A DNA stretch of 64,000 nucleotides from Avoscillospira_A sp052117125 (GCF_052117125.1 NZ_JBQKJT010000003.1:180951-244950), one strand, 5' to 3'. Counted from the stretch's first letter, positions 41,683-51,131 are shown. Program-made: numbers and translations. Notes: generated by a model not told the origin, from the sequence alone.

Positions 41683-42744
41683 TTACACGGTAATCGTAAC
41701 CTTGATGTCCTCGATGCTGTCCAGAATCTGAATGGCGGCATAGAGAAATACCTCGCTGCCGGTGTTGGCCTGCTCAATTTGCTCCGTGGTCATGTTGGAC
41801 GTGTCCACGCCGTTCTGGTCCAACCAGGCGGTCTGGGCTTCCACATCAATGCCCACTGTGAAGCCGGGCTGAATCAGTTCGTCCCGGGCCAGAGTGGTAA
41901 AGTAATTGGTAACCGCCGTCTGAAGCAGCATTTTGTTGTCGTAGCTGTTGGCGTACTTGCCGATGTAGTTGTCCCGGAACGCCCGCCGCAAATCGCTCTG
42001 GATCATGTCCATAATCTCGATGATCTTGATTTTCTGGTAGGCTTTGGATTTCCCGACAATGGTGGTCAGGCTGTTGACGGCCCGACCGGTTTTCACCATG
42101 TCGTCGAAGAACAGCAGGAATTTACCGGCGTCCACGGCGGCATCGGCATCCCACTGAGTCAGCCGCGTCACGTCCTCCACCTCCGTCAGCGGGGCGTAGG
42201 TGCAGCTGTAGGTCATGGGGGTGCCTGCCAGCATACCGGCCATGCGGGAGCAGTAGGCAGCGGCGTCAAAGGTGTCTTTACCGACTTTAATGCCGTCGGT
42301 GGTAAAGTTGATGATGGCCTCGTGATCGGCCTCGGTGTTGGGCAGCACCGCCTTGAAAATGGCGTGATTTTCCTCCCGCTGGGTGACAATCCAGTCCTTG
42401 ACGGCGCTGCACTCCTCGGGGGTGATCTCCGGCGGGCCCGCCAGATAGTCAAACTGCTGGGTAGCCAGCCAGTCCAGGGCCTCGGTCAGATTCTCCGCTT
42501 CTTCGGGCAGCACATAGCCGATAACCTTTTGCGTGGGCTTGACGTAACCCAGAAAGGCCCGCTGCAAATATCCCTGATTGGCCGCCGTCAGCCCTTCGGG
42601 GATTTGCAGCTTGGTGGTCATGGCACCCAGGGGGCCGTTGTTGGCGGCGTCCTTGACGATGACCGCCACCACGCCCTTTTCGCTGCGGGCAATGGCCGTC
42701 TGGGCCGCCACGGTAAAAATAATGTCAATGCTCGGCATTCCCAT
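41683..42744 (-). CDS. xkdK: Phage tail sheath protein, XkdK type
   Basis: 353 residues. MPSIDIIFTVAAQTAIARSE, LDWLATQQFDYLAGPP and KIIEIMDMIQSDLRRAFRD with IGKYANSYDNK are typical of contractile sheath proteins. GGAGG lies 9 bases before the ATG. Presence of sheath plus tube makes this a myovirus-like phage. Confidence 0.93.
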   Translation of the reverse strand: MGMPSIDIIFTVAAQTAIARSEKGVVAVIVKDAANNGPLGAMTTKLQIPEGLTAANQGYLQRAFLGYVKPTQKVIGYVLPEEAENLTEALDWLATQQFDYLAGPPEITPEECSAVKDWIVTQREENHAIFKAVLPNTEADHEAIINFTTDGIKVGKDTFDAAAYCSRMAGMLAGTPMTYSCTYAPLTEVEDVTRLTQWDADAAVDAGKFLLFFDDMVKTGRAVNSLTTIVGKSKAYQKIKIIEIMDMIQSDLRRAFRDNYIGKYANSYDNKMLLQTAVTNYFTTLARDELIQPGFTVGIDVEAQTAWLDQNGVDTSNMTTEQIEQANTGSEVFLYAAIQILDSIEDIKVTITV

Positions 42745-43210
42745 GGTCGTATTCCTCCATATTCAGATTGATTTCCTCCATGATGCCCATGGGCGGCTCC
42801 ACGATCTCCGCCAGTTCGGTGATCCCCACATCCCAGGCCAGTACGGCAGTCACGTCTATCCAGTCCCGGCCACCGCTGCCGCCGGTCAACTGCTGCACCT
42901 TGAGGGCCCGGTCACCGACCTTGAAATACAGGGGCGCAAAAATGCCCAGGACTTTCAGCTGCCGGACGTTGAGCACCTCCAACTGGCTGTTGTGGTACTC
43001 GTCCACCGCCACAAAGCAGACCACCCGGACCGTGAGCTGCAAAGTGACCGTAGAGACGGTGGAAGCCGTCAGGACAATGTCCGTGTTCTCCACCAGAAAG
43101 GACGGACGCTGGAACTTGGACGGCACCAGATTGGTGTAGACGGTGCTGTCGGGGTATCGCTCAGTCAGGGCAGCGGACACCGCCGCCACCACGTCGTTTT
43201 GTGTTACCAT
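42725..43210 (-). CDS. Phage tail terminator-like protein
   Basis: 161 residues starting VTQNDVVAAVSAALTERYPD. A mixed alpha/beta small protein at the usual place of the tail terminator before the sheath gene; the block VYTNLVPSKFQRPSFLV fits that family. It overlaps the sheath start by 20 bp. Confidence 0.75.
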   Translation of the reverse strand: MVTQNDVVAAVSAALTERYPDSTVYTNLVPSKFQRPSFLVENTDIVLTASTVSTVTLQLTVRVVCFVAVDEYHNSQLEVLNVRQLKVLGIFAPLYFKVGDRALKVQQLTGGSGGRDWIDVTAVLAWDVGITELAEIVEPPMGIMEEINLNMEEYDHGNAEH

Positions 43211-43213
43211 GGG

Positions 43214-43672
43214 CTATCCCTCCAGATAGGCGGCCAGATGCCGCTCGACGGACTGGGCCATCTCCCGGGCCACCTCCTCCGCCACCGGCTGGGTATCGGC
43301 GTAGAATTTGAACGCCCTGGCCCGGGCCATATGGACCTCGGGCCGGTAGCGTTTGGCCCTGCCGGAGGGGAAACGGACCTTGTGGCCGCTTTCCAGGTAA
43401 TTCGTAATCGCGCCGGGACTGTTGGGGCCGGTTTCTCCGGCTCTGGGCCGCAGGGCCACATAACCGCCGCCGCTGCCTTTCTTCGTTTCCTGCCAGGAGC
43501 GGACCTTGCCGTGGATATCCCGCAAACCGCTGGCCGTTATGCTGCGGTCCAGGGCCTGTTCCAGTTGGTTGCCCGCCTGGTCCAGCAGCTGCTCCCGGAC
43601 GGCCCGGAACTCCGCCGCCAGTCCGTGCAGCCGCTCACCGATATTATTGGTATAGGTCACTTCCAACCGCAT
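43214..43672 (-). CDS. HK97 gp10-like tail completion protein
   Basis: 152 residues. RLHGLAAEFRAVREQLLDQAGNQ, then RFPSGRAKRYRPEVHMARAR and ending AQSVERHLAAYLEG, as in gp10-type head-tail joining proteins. Adjacent order (connector, closure, gp10, terminator) supports this. Confidence 0.78.
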   Translation of the reverse strand: MRLEVTYTNNIGERLHGLAAEFRAVREQLLDQAGNQLEQALDRSITASGLRDIHGKVRSWQETKKGSGGGYVALRPRAGETGPNSPGAITNYLESGHKVRFPSGRAKRYRPEVHMARARAFKFYADTQPVAEEVAREMAQSVERHLAAYLEG

Positions 43673-44235
43673 TACAGGTCCCCCTTTCGCACGATTTCAA
43701 ACTCATTTTTGTACCGGTCCAGCCGGTGGGCTGTCTGGACCTCATAGGGCACCCCGGCAACCTCCACCAGCCGTCCCTCCTCCAGGTCAATGACCTTGGG
43801 CGTCACCAGGACAAACGCTGTGGTATTGACGGCCAGGGGCTCCAGCTGCTCATGCTTGATGTATTTTTCCGTCAGCACACCGGGAAAGTGGGGACCGTCC
43901 TCCACCGGGTCGGCCTGGCACTCCACCAGGTCCACCAGCGCCGCTTTTACGTCCAGGTGCATCCGGCCCCGGTCGGTAATGGCCGTCAGGAACAGGTGCT
44001 GCCCCTTCCAGGAGAGGGCCTGGTGGAGCGTCAGGGGCTGTCTGCGCAGCACCACAGCAGCATCCCTGGCACCCACGCCCACCCTGGAAAAGAGATTGGT
44101 CTTCGCTGTCTGTTCCACCTGGGTCCAGGCTTTGCGGCTGGGTACCCACTGCCACCGGCCCGGCTCCGTCTCCTGCATCGTCAGAATCTGCACCGGTTCA
44201 CTCAACGTACCCGCGCCCACATAGCGTGCGCCCAT
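43672..44235 (-). CDS. Phage head closure / head-tail adaptor protein
   Basis: 187 residues, longer than the usual head closure protein (about 110). The N-terminal half has VQILTMQETEPGRWQWVP, ARDAAVVLRRQPLTL and LFLTAITDRG, like SPP1 gp16-type adaptors; the second half (LEEGRLVEVAGVPYEVQTAHR) repeats a similar beta motif. Start codon overlaps the downstream stop by one base. Confidence 0.65.
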   Translation of the reverse strand: MGARYVGAGTLSEPVQILTMQETEPGRWQWVPSRKAWTQVEQTAKTNLFSRVGVGARDAAVVLRRQPLTLHQALSWKGQHLFLTAITDRGRMHLDVKAALVDLVECQADPVEDGPHFPGVLTEKYIKHEQLEPLAVNTTAFVLVTPKVIDLEEGRLVEVAGVPYEVQTAHRLDRYKNEFEIVRKGDL

Positions 44236-44238
44236 GGC

Positions 44239-44565
44239 TCAGCCCTCCCCGGTGTCCAAATTGGACACAATCGGCTCCGACAGTTTCAGCTGGTTCAGCA
44301 TGGAGCGAAAAGCCGGGCTTTCCGTGGCCGTCCCGGTGATGACGGCATCCCGCAAATCAAAGTCCCGCAGCACCATAAAGTTGATGCACAGATCATATTG
44401 AGCTGCCCGGGGCGTCCCGACCGGGGGCGGGGCAATGCCTGCCTGGTCCATGTAGGCCACGGCGGCATCATACAGCGTTTCCAGCGTTGCCTGCTCTTCG
44501 TCGGTGGGCTCCTCGATACGGCAGTAGGCCAGCAGAGACGCCAGCCGCTCCGGTGTCAGTGCCAT
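44239..44565 (-). CDS. Head-tail connector protein, gp6 type
   Basis: 108 residues, helical: LTPERLASLLAYCRIEEPTDEE, LYDAAVAYMDQAGI and LCINFMVLRDFDLRD fit gp6-like connector proteins that ring the portal. The C-terminus IVSNLDTGEG contains a copy of the 17-bp palindrome in its codons. Confidence 0.82.
   Translation of the reverse strand: MALTPERLASLLAYCRIEEPTDEEQATLETLYDAAVAYMDQAGIAPPPVGTPRAAQYDLCINFMVLRDFDLRDAVITGTATESPAFRSMLNQLKLSEPIVSNLDTGEG
44252..44268 (-). repeat. 17-bp palindrome, copy 2 (end of connector gene)
   Basis: GTGTCCAATTTGGACAC on the minus strand, encoding VSNLDT six codons before the stop of the gp6-like gene. Confidence 0.85.
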
Positions 44566-44567
44566 GG

Positions 44568-45767
44568 TCAGTCACCGCCGCCGATCTTGCCGACCACGAA
44601 GCCCTTGTCCACCACCAGATTGCCGCCCACAAAGGCATCGCCCAGAATGGCCACCATGCGCTCCACGGCCTTGACAGACTCATCCAGGCGGATGGTGTAC
44701 TCCCCAAACAGCCCCACCTCGAAGTTCATGGGGTCGCCATACAGAATCTTGTCATCGCCTACGGCCTTGACCAGATCATAGGGCAGGATCACACCGCCGT
44801 CCCGGATGGTGCCGCTGTTGGGGTTGGTGGGGTCGGGAGCGATTTCCAACAGACGGCGCTTTTCGTTAGTGCCGCGCAGAGCGCCCAGAGCCTTGAGGAT
44901 GGGCTTTGTCAGCAGCAGCCGTGCCCCCGCTCCCATAGCCTCGTCGCTGCCGTAGGCAAAGTAGAGGGCGTCCAGGGTGTTGACGTCCACCGCCGTGCCC
45001 AGGGTTTCCTCAGCGAAGATATTGGCGGCGGCTTTGTTCTTGGCATTGGTAACGCCGTAGAACACGGGGGTACCGGGGTCGTCGCCGTTGACAATCAGTG
45101 CCGCCAGATTGCGGCGCATAGCCCGCATGGCCATGCCCTGGATTTTCTCGTAATAGGCGGTCGGAGACAACCGGGCAATGTTCCGGTCCACAAAAGTGGT
45201 CACAGTCAGTTCATAGGGTTTGATCTCCGCCACGCCGAAGGTGGGGTCGGTGGAAGCGGTGCGGGCCGTACCGGAGGTGGTTTCCACCTTGCCGCCCTTG
45301 GCGTCCAGCTCCGTGATAACGTAGGGCTCCTGCCAGCTGCCCAGGCCAGTCAAATCCAGCGTACGGACCCGGTCCACGATGGATGGCACCACATTGCCCA
45401 GGGGGTCGCGGATATCCGTGCCAACACCGGTGGGCTGGACGATGGTGCCGGTGGCTACGGTCACCTGGTTATACAGGGCACGGCGTACCTCATTGACCGT
45501 AAATTTGACCTCCTCGCCCTTCATCAGCGCGGAAACACGCTCGCTGGCAATGTCCTCCGCCTCGCTGCCGGTGGGCTCCGGGGCGGTCAGCATCTTCTTA
45601 TCCTGCTCGGCCAGGAGGGCCTGGACATCGGCAATCTCCTGGTTGAGATTGGTAATCTGCTCCATGGCGCTCTGGTAACCGCTGTGGTTGTTGGCGTTCA
45701 GGGCATCCTCTGCCTGCTGGATCAGGGCGGTGCGCCGGTTCATCAGGTCGTACAGTTTCTGTTTCAT
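44568..45767 (-). CDS. Major capsid protein, HK97 fold
   Basis: 399 residues. The first 65 residues are a coiled-coil delta/scaffold domain (MKQKLYDLMNRRTALIQQAED), then a linker at about 75-95 likely cut by the protease encoded next to it, then the HK97 core with WQEPYVITELDAKGG, GVAEIKPYELTVTTFVDRNI and ILPYDLVKAVGDDKILYGDP. Typical gene order portal, protease, capsid. Confidence 0.94.
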   Translation of the reverse strand: MKQKLYDLMNRRTALIQQAEDALNANNHSGYQSAMEQITNLNQEIADVQALLAEQDKKMLTAPEPTGSEAEDIASERVSALMKGEEVKFTVNEVRRALYNQVTVATGTIVQPTGVGTDIRDPLGNVVPSIVDRVRTLDLTGLGSWQEPYVITELDAKGGKVETTSGTARTASTDPTFGVAEIKPYELTVTTFVDRNIARLSPTAYYEKIQGMAMRAMRRNLAALIVNGDDPGTPVFYGVTNAKNKAAANIFAEETLGTAVDVNTLDALYFAYGSDEAMGAGARLLLTKPILKALGALRGTNEKRRLLEIAPDPTNPNSGTIRDGGVILPYDLVKAVGDDKILYGDPMNFEVGLFGEYTIRLDESVKAVERMVAILGDAFVGGNLVVDKGFVVGKIGGGD

Positions 45768-45779
45768 AAGGTCCTCCCA

Positions 45780-46478
45780 TCAAATTCTGTATTTTTCCAG
45801 TTCCAGACGGGCCGCCATGCGCCAATCCGGCTCTGCTGTCTGCTGGGGCTTCTGGGGGTTGGCCCGGTCGTAGGCCGCCCGCAAAGCGTCAATGTCGGGC
45901 AGTCCAAAGGCGTTGACCAGAGCGCCGGGGCTCATGGCCGTCTGGCTCTCCTGGCCCAGAATTTCATCCACCAGGCCGTGGTCCAACGCATCCTGGGCGC
46001 TGAGCCATGTTTCGGCGGCAATCATGCGCCGCAGCTCGGCCCGGTCACTCTTGCCCTTGGCTTTCAGTTCGTAGGCATTGAGGATGGCCTCCCGCGTGGA
46101 ATCCAGCATCCCAATGGAACGCTGGTGGGCCGTCCGGTCGCCGTCGGTGCGGGTGGTGGGCAGATGGACCATCATCTGGGCCACCGGGGAGATGGCCACC
46201 GTATCGCAGCCCAGGCACAAATAGCTGGCGGCGCTGGCGGCCAGACTCTGAATCTCGGCCCGGGTGTGGATGGTGCAGCTTTTCAGCACCGAGTACATTT
46301 CCGCACCCGCAAAGACGGAACCGCCGGGGCTGTTGATCTCCAGCACCAGTTCCTCGCCCTCCGGGTTGTTGGCCACGGCGTCCCGCACCTGCTGGGGCGA
46401 AAAAGCCGTATAGCCAAACCAGTCATAGAGCAACTTGTCATCGTCACTGGAAACGATGCCGTTGAGGGTCACTCTCAT
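45780..46478 (-). CDS. Head maturation protease, ClpP-like
   Basis: 232 residues of the ClpP-type prohead protease group: EINSPGGSVFAGAEMYSVL, then SLAASAASYLCLGCD with the catalytic serine and QMMVHLPTT with the histidine. It cleaves the capsid delta domain during maturation. Overlaps the portal gene by 4 bp. Confidence 0.92.
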   Translation of the reverse strand: MRVTLNGIVSSDDDKLLYDWFGYTAFSPQQVRDAVANNPEGEELVLEINSPGGSVFAGAEMYSVLKSCTIHTRAEIQSLAASAASYLCLGCDTVAISPVAQMMVHLPTTRTDGDRTAHQRSIGMLDSTREAILNAYELKAKGKSDRAELRRMIAAETWLSAQDALDHGLVDEILGQESQTAMSPGALVNAFGLPDIDALRAAYDRANPQKPQQTAEPDWRMAARLELEKYRI

Positions 46479-47779
46479 GTTGTTTCACCTCCGTTGCGGT
46501 TGGTATTGCGCTGGAGGGACAGCTCTTTCCAAATGGACAGCGGGACATAGTTCAGCGATGCCATCCGCTCGTCGCCGCCCTCCACGTCGGGCATATCCTC
46601 CAGCTGCATAATGTTGTTGACGGAGAAACCGCCGATCTCCCACATGGTTTTGTACCAGGCACCACGGGCGGCGTTGTCGCCCCGCAGCTCGGCCATCATA
46701 TTGATGCGCAATTCCAGGCCCGCCGCCACCTGTCCGGCAAAGAGCAGCTTCCAGGTGGTTTCCTCCTCATACTGGGTGACGATGGGGTGCAGGGTGGAAA
46801 CAACGTACTCGATGGCGTTCTGCTCATTGCTGCTGTAGGACTGCTTACCCTCCTGGAGCTTGTACAGGGGAATACCAAAGTATCGGGCAATGTCCCGGAT
46901 AGCCACCTCCTGGCTCTCAATAAACTGGGCATCCCGGTTGCTGATTGCCAGGGGCTTGTAGTCCAGGCCGTAATCCAGCACCGCCAACTTAAAGGCGTTG
47001 GTGGGGCCGGAGTGGACCCGCTCCCATTCGCTCCGCAGTTGGTCCTTGAGGGTGACGGCGGTGCCGTCGGCCCTCCGGAGGATGTCGCCATTTGCGTCCT
47101 TGGCGTAGCCGCTGAGATCGGCGTCGGTTTTGAGGACGCCGCTGGGCTGGCCGCCGTGCTGATAATAGGACAGGTCGTGCTGCTGCCGGGCCCGGGCCGA
47201 TGCAATGACCTCGCTGGCCCGCCGCAGGACGGAAATGCCTTTCAGGCCGTCCCGGGTGGCCCCCTTATAGTGGCAGATATCGGCGCTGGACAGGGTAAAG
47301 ACGCTGCCGCTGTAGGGGTGGCAAACGTGATACCAGACCCGCCCGTTGGTGTCCCGCCAGGGCGTCACCAGATGGCCGGGTAGCGGAATCAACTCCCGGA
47401 CCTGGGCCGTGTAGGGGTCCCGGATGATCCAGTCGTAGCCGTTGCCGGTGACCAGGCGGCTGGTCTCCAGCAGCTTCTTTCGGATAAACGGCGTCATGGC
47501 CTCGTTGGGCCGGACGTTGAGGACTGTCAGCAAGGGCAGGTCCACCCGCTCCCGGCTGGCCCGGTCCACGCAGTAGGTGGGCAGCTTGGCCATGGAATCG
47601 CTGAGAATCTCGATGCAGCGGTCCACAGCGCTGAGCTTGCGGGCAAAGGTTTCATTGCCCGCCTCGCCCACCGGCAGGGCACCGGCGGCGGTCAGGGTGT
47701 CCACGGTGATGGCGTTCTGTACCCGCTGTCCCCCGGAGGGAGACCGGGCCACGGCCCGCAGTCCGTTGGAAACACTCAC
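46475..47779 (-). CDS. Portal protein, HK97 type
   Basis: 434 residues. VDRCIEILSDSMAKLPTYC, IPLPGHLVTPWRDTNGRVWY, LSYYQHGGQPSGVLKTD and ARYFGIPLYKLQEGKQSYSSNEQ are standard portal motifs. It forms the dodecameric DNA channel. Overlaps the small membrane gene by 4 bp. Confidence 0.94.
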   Translation of the reverse strand: MSVSNGLRAVARSPSGGQRVQNAITVDTLTAAGALPVGEAGNETFARKLSAVDRCIEILSDSMAKLPTYCVDRASRERVDLPLLTVLNVRPNEAMTPFIRKKLLETSRLVTGNGYDWIIRDPYTAQVRELIPLPGHLVTPWRDTNGRVWYHVCHPYSGSVFTLSSADICHYKGATRDGLKGISVLRRASEVIASARARQQHDLSYYQHGGQPSGVLKTDADLSGYAKDANGDILRRADGTAVTLKDQLRSEWERVHSGPTNAFKLAVLDYGLDYKPLAISNRDAQFIESQEVAIRDIARYFGIPLYKLQEGKQSYSSNEQNAIEYVVSTLHPIVTQYEEETTWKLLFAGQVAAGLELRINMMAELRGDNAARGAWYKTMWEIGGFSVNNIMQLEDMPDVEGGDERMASLNYVPLSIWKELSLQRNTNRNGGETT

Positions 47780-47958
47780 TGCTTTTCACCTCCGCCGCCC
47801 AGGATACTGAGCATGGCCCCGGCCATGGCCAGGATACCGGCGGCAATCATACCCGCAGGGACATAGATAAGACCGATGCCGACGACCACCGCCGCAGCAC
47901 CGCCAATCATCACCAGATCTGTGGCGTACTTCGACACACCTTTTTTCCAATCGTTCAT
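47776..47958 (-). CDS. Small two-helix membrane protein between portal and terminase
   Basis: 60 residues with two hydrophobic segments rich in Gly and Ala (LVMIGGAAAVVVGIGLIYV and MIAAGILAMAGAMLSILGG). Start overlaps nothing and AGGTATGT lies just upstream. A small hydrophobic protein between terL and portal is seen in some related prophages; role unknown. Confidence 0.65.
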   Translation of the reverse strand: MNDWKKGVSKYATDLVMIGGAAAVVVGIGLIYVPAGMIAAGILAMAGAMLSILGGGGEKQ

Positions 47959-47970
47959 ACATACCTCCCG

Positions 47971-47987
47971 GTGTCCAAATTGGACAC
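47971..47987 (-). repeat. 17-bp palindrome, copy 3 (between terL and small membrane gene)
   Basis: GTGTCCAATTTGGACAC in the 31-bp gap between the terL stop and the start of the small membrane gene. Confidence 0.85.
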
Positions 47988-47989
47988 AA

Positions 47990-49735
47990 TCAAAGGGTGA
48001 AGCCGGGGCGGCTCAGAGCCTGGGCCAAATCCGGCGGCTGATTCCGTTGCAGCAGCCATACAGCCATGGCGATAATCCACGCCACCGTCATGTCGATGCG
48101 GCCAATGCTGCGGTTTTTCATGGGTTTGATATTCTCGTTGCCGTCCACGGCGCACCGGACATTGCCGAAGCACCACCGGGCGGCGGTGTTGTGTTCGTGG
48201 AGCATCTCCCGGCAGCGCAGCAGCTGCTCCAGCTCCTTCATGGCCGGGGACAGGTTTTTCATGTCCTGGGGGATTTCCACCACGTTGACGCCCTGCTCCA
48301 TGAGCCGGGGCGTGATTGTGCGGCTGAGATATGGGTCCACGCCCAGCATCTCCAGGCGGAACGTCCGCATGCACCAGAGAATGACCTCCTCCACCATCGA
48401 AAAATCCACCATATCGCCTGGGCAGAGAATCAGGAACTCAGCCCGGGCCCAGTCCCGATACGGCACATGGTCCCGCTGCTCCGCTTCCACCACGCCCTCC
48501 TCGGGCCGCCAGGCCCAAAACAGGGTGACGCCCTGCTCCAGTCCCTGCTGGGGCGGGAATACCAGCGTCAACGCCGTCAGGTCGGTGGTGGTGGACAGGT
48601 CCAGTCCGCCATAGCAACGCTTACCCACCAGTTCGTCCCGGAGAGCCTGCCGCCGGGCCATGACATTGAGCCCCTGCCAGGCGTCCCGGTTGCATTGGGT
48701 CTTGTCGTAAAGGCCCAGGGGCAGCCAGCCTACAGCTTTGGTGGATATCCACTGATTAAGCCGCAGCCAACGGAACAGCCGTTCCGCCGCTTCGCTCTGT
48801 TTGGCGGCCCGGGCCTCTGCCCGGAAATCCCGCAGCCGGAGGTTATGGCCCAGGCCGGGATTGCAGGCCCGCCACACCTCCTCGTCGTAGATGTCCAGGG
48901 CGGAAATCTTGTCCGGGTCATCGCCGGTCAGCACCGAAACGCCGAACATAATGGGGCACCAGGCTGGATCGTCGTTGTCCAGCTCCCGCTCCGGTTCCCC
49001 CCGCCGCCATGCCAGAATGCGGCGGCACTTCTCATGAATCTCCCAGCCGATGCTCTTGCGGTCGGGATCGTCACCGGCGGTGGTCAGGACAATAACCGCC
49101 TGCTGCCGCCGGGCGGCGTTGGAGCCTGCCGTCAGGATGTCCCACAGCTTGCGGTTGGGCTGGGCGTGGAGTTCGTCAAAGATGATGGCGGAAAAGCTGT
49201 AGCCGTGTTTCGTCTGTGCGTCGGCGGAGTAGACCTTGAGAACACCGCCGTACTTGGTGTGAATCTCCCGGCGGGAATCCACGGCCCAGGCGATGGGATC
49301 GTGCTCCGGCTGGCCCAGACAGGTGTGCTCCACCATGAACTTGGCGGCGTCGTAGACCTGGGAGGCGTTCTCCTTATCACTGGAGAAGATGCCCACCTTG
49401 GGCCGCTGCTCCCCATCCCACAGCAGGTGGTACAGGCCCAGACCGGCGGCCAGCTCCGTCTTGCCGTTCTTTTTGGGCAGCTCGTTGTAGAAAAAGCGGC
49501 GGTGGCGATACCACTGGCCGTCCTCGTCCTGTTCCTGGATACCGTAAAACTGGGTGATAGCGTCCAGCTCCCAGGGCAGCAGCTGGAAGGGCTGCCCGGC
49601 CCATTCGTTCTGGCCGTAGCAGAGGATGGAGAAGAAGTCCACCACATCCTGGACAGCCTGGGCGTTGTACCGCAGCACCGTCCCGTCATCGGGGGCGGGA
49701 ACCGTCACAGGCCCCAAAGTCAGCAGATCAGGCAC
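47990..49735 (-). CDS. terL: Terminase large subunit
   Basis: 581 residues. The ATPase part has the Walker A-like PKKNGKTELAAG and Walker B SAIIFDELH with the catalytic glutamate; the nuclease part includes YGGLDLSTTTDLTALTLVF with acidic residues and VDFSMVEEVILWCMRTF. It cuts concatemers and powers packaging. A palindrome copy lies 3 bp beyond its stop. Confidence 0.95.
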   Translation of the reverse strand: MPDLLTLGPVTVPAPDDGTVLRYNAQAVQDVVDFFSILCYGQNEWAGQPFQLLPWELDAITQFYGIQEQDEDGQWYRHRRFFYNELPKKNGKTELAAGLGLYHLLWDGEQRPKVGIFSSDKENASQVYDAAKFMVEHTCLGQPEHDPIAWAVDSRREIHTKYGGVLKVYSADAQTKHGYSFSAIIFDELHAQPNRKLWDILTAGSNAARRQQAVIVLTTAGDDPDRKSIGWEIHEKCRRILAWRRGEPERELDNDDPAWCPIMFGVSVLTGDDPDKISALDIYDEEVWRACNPGLGHNLRLRDFRAEARAAKQSEAAERLFRWLRLNQWISTKAVGWLPLGLYDKTQCNRDAWQGLNVMARRQALRDELVGKRCYGGLDLSTTTDLTALTLVFPPQQGLEQGVTLFWAWRPEEGVVEAEQRDHVPYRDWARAEFLILCPGDMVDFSMVEEVILWCMRTFRLEMLGVDPYLSRTITPRLMEQGVNVVEIPQDMKNLSPAMKELEQLLRCREMLHEHNTAARWCFGNVRCAVDGNENIKPMKNRSIGRIDMTVAWIIAMAVWLLQRNQPPDLAQALSRPGFTL

Positions 49736-50213
49736 GCTGCATCCGCTCCTGCATCATCTTCTCAAAGGCATTCTCCTCCGTAGGCTTGCGGCCCTCCGGC
49801 AGGACCAGACGGCACCGGCTGGTGATGGTCATGCCCAGATCGTTGGCGCTGGCCCGGGCCTGCTTGAAGTAAGTGTCCTGAATCTTGGTAGCTTCCTTGA
49901 GGGCTTCCACATCCTGATCGGTCAAGGCCGTGCGGATGGTGGAAATCATGGCTGCATAGTTGGCCTGGGCCACCACATAGCGCCCCAGGGTATCGGCGTC
50001 CAGCTGGGCCAGCCCCATATCGGCGTCCAGCAGCTCCTGGGCCAGGGTACGGAACGCCTTCCGATATTTTGCCGGCAGCCACTTGGGCACCTCCATGGTC
50101 TCAGGCTTGGGCAGATTGACTTCCCGCGCCGCCCGGTCGGCCTTTTCAGCCTTGGTCAAGTGTTTGCGTCCGTTGCCCTCCAGAACGCTGAGCTTTTGTC
50201 TCGGCCCCGACAT
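49728..50213 (-). CDS. terS: Terminase small subunit, P27 family
   Basis: 161 residues from the ATG at 50213 (AAGGAGGTGGCCC before it). KEATKIQDTYFKQARASANDLGMTITSRCRLVLP is close to P27-type small terminases that recognise the packaging site. It overlaps terL by 8 bp. Confidence 0.92.
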   Translation of the reverse strand: MSGPRQKLSVLEGNGRKHLTKAEKADRAAREVNLPKPETMEVPKWLPAKYRKAFRTLAQELLDADMGLAQLDADTLGRYVVAQANYAAMISTIRTALTDQDVEALKEATKIQDTYFKQARASANDLGMTITSRCRLVLPEGRKPTEENAFEKMMQERMQRA

Positions 50214-50421
50214 GGGCCACCTCCTTTCCCGGTCCCCTCGGGCCCATTCTCCGTGGGGAAAAAATCTCTCACCGAGCCCCGCCTTTGGTTTCCCGCAAAG
50301 CCCCCCAAAACTTTCTCCACCCGGGGGGGGAGGTCCCGCAAGTCGGAGACTTGCCCTGTGCGCACCCGCGCTCACGTCCAGGCAGGCGTGCGCGCCCAAG
50401 GGTGCCGCCAATCCGGCGGGA
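50214..50421. other. Candidate cos/packaging site region
   Basis: Two hundred bases without a convincing gene between HNH endonuclease and small terminase, very G+C-rich with runs such as CCACCCGGGGGGGG near 50317-50330. In HK97-like phages with this gene order the cos site lies here and HNH takes part in its cleavage. The exact nick positions cannot be read from one integrated copy. Confidence 0.45.
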
Positions 50422-50787
50422 TCATCGGCGGTTTTCTCGTGACAATTCCCGCTGTTCCTGCATGGTCTTGCGGTTGTGGCACCGCTCGCACAGGCTTTGC
50501 AGATTGGCGGCATCTGTAAACAGTGACCAGTCGCCACGATGGGGCCGGACATGGTCGGCCACCGTGGCCGGGGTGCGGATGCCCTGGGCAGCACAGGCCC
50601 GGCAAAAGGGCTCCCGCAGGAGCTGCTGGGGCCGCAGGTTGTCCCGCCAGATGGGCAGCAGGTACCAGTCGTGGTACGCCGCTGAGCGTTTCCGCACCGG
50701 CTTAGGCTTGTGGCGGTCACACCAGCCGGTGCGCGTCAGTGCAGCGCATCCGGCATGGCGGCAGGGCCGCAGGGGTTTTTGTGCCAT
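50422..50787 (-). CDS. HNH endonuclease
   Basis: 121 residues. Zinc cysteines in CRHAGC, the pair PFCRACAAQG and CERCHN, and the HNH core ATVADHVRPHRGDWSLFTDAANLQSLCERCHNRKT. Next to terminase such HNH proteins stimulate cos cleavage and packaging. Confidence 0.93.
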   Translation of the reverse strand: MAQKPLRPCRHAGCAALTRTGWCDRHKPKPVRKRSAAYHDWYLLPIWRDNLRPQQLLREPFCRACAAQGIRTPATVADHVRPHRGDWSLFTDAANLQSLCERCHNRKTMQEQRELSRENRR

Positions 50788-50858
50788 GGGCTATCACCTC
50801 CAGGCAAAACAAAAAAGCGCCTGAGCCGTGACGTTCCCCGGTGGGAAATACATCAGGC

Positions 50859-51056
50859 TCAGGCGCTGGACACTTTGGTCTCGGGCACAGGCACAACGGT
50901 TATTAAAAATTCCTGTCGGCAGCGTTTGCACTTGCACGGCAGATTCCGGACGGTGGTATCCGGCAAGATCATCAGGAGTTTTCCCTTGCCGCATTGGGGG
51001 CACATGACCCATCCGTCCTTGGGACTAATTGTAGCACAAATCAGATTCTCTTGCAA
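50859..51056 (-). CDS. Cysteine-rich KTR-domain zinc-ribbon protein
   Basis: 65 residues. WVMCPQCGKGKLLMILPDT, then CKCKRCRQEFLITV form a four-cysteine zinc ribbon like the small KTR-domain proteins common in Firmicute mobile elements. A TTG start with GGAGG 9 bases upstream keeps the tryptophan before the first cysteine pair; the ATG at 51005 would remove it. Role unknown, perhaps nucleic-acid binding. Confidence 0.7.
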   Translation of the reverse strand: MQENLICATISPKDGWVMCPQCGKGKLLMILPDTTVRNLPCKCKRCRQEFLITVVPVPETKVSSA

Positions 51057-51131
51057 TGGCTCTGTCCTCCATTCTATACTCTGGTTGGATTATTAAGAGG
51101 TGTTTCAAGTCAAAAAGAATAGGGGCCTTGT

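Noticed and set aside
44487..46550. Rightward 687-codon frame
   Set aside because: It is antisense to the capsid and protease genes, which have clear motifs and ribosome binding sites; high G+C produces long mirror frames.
47876..49783. Rightward 635-codon frame
   Set aside because: Antisense to terL; low-complexity His/Gln/Pro composition, no motif.
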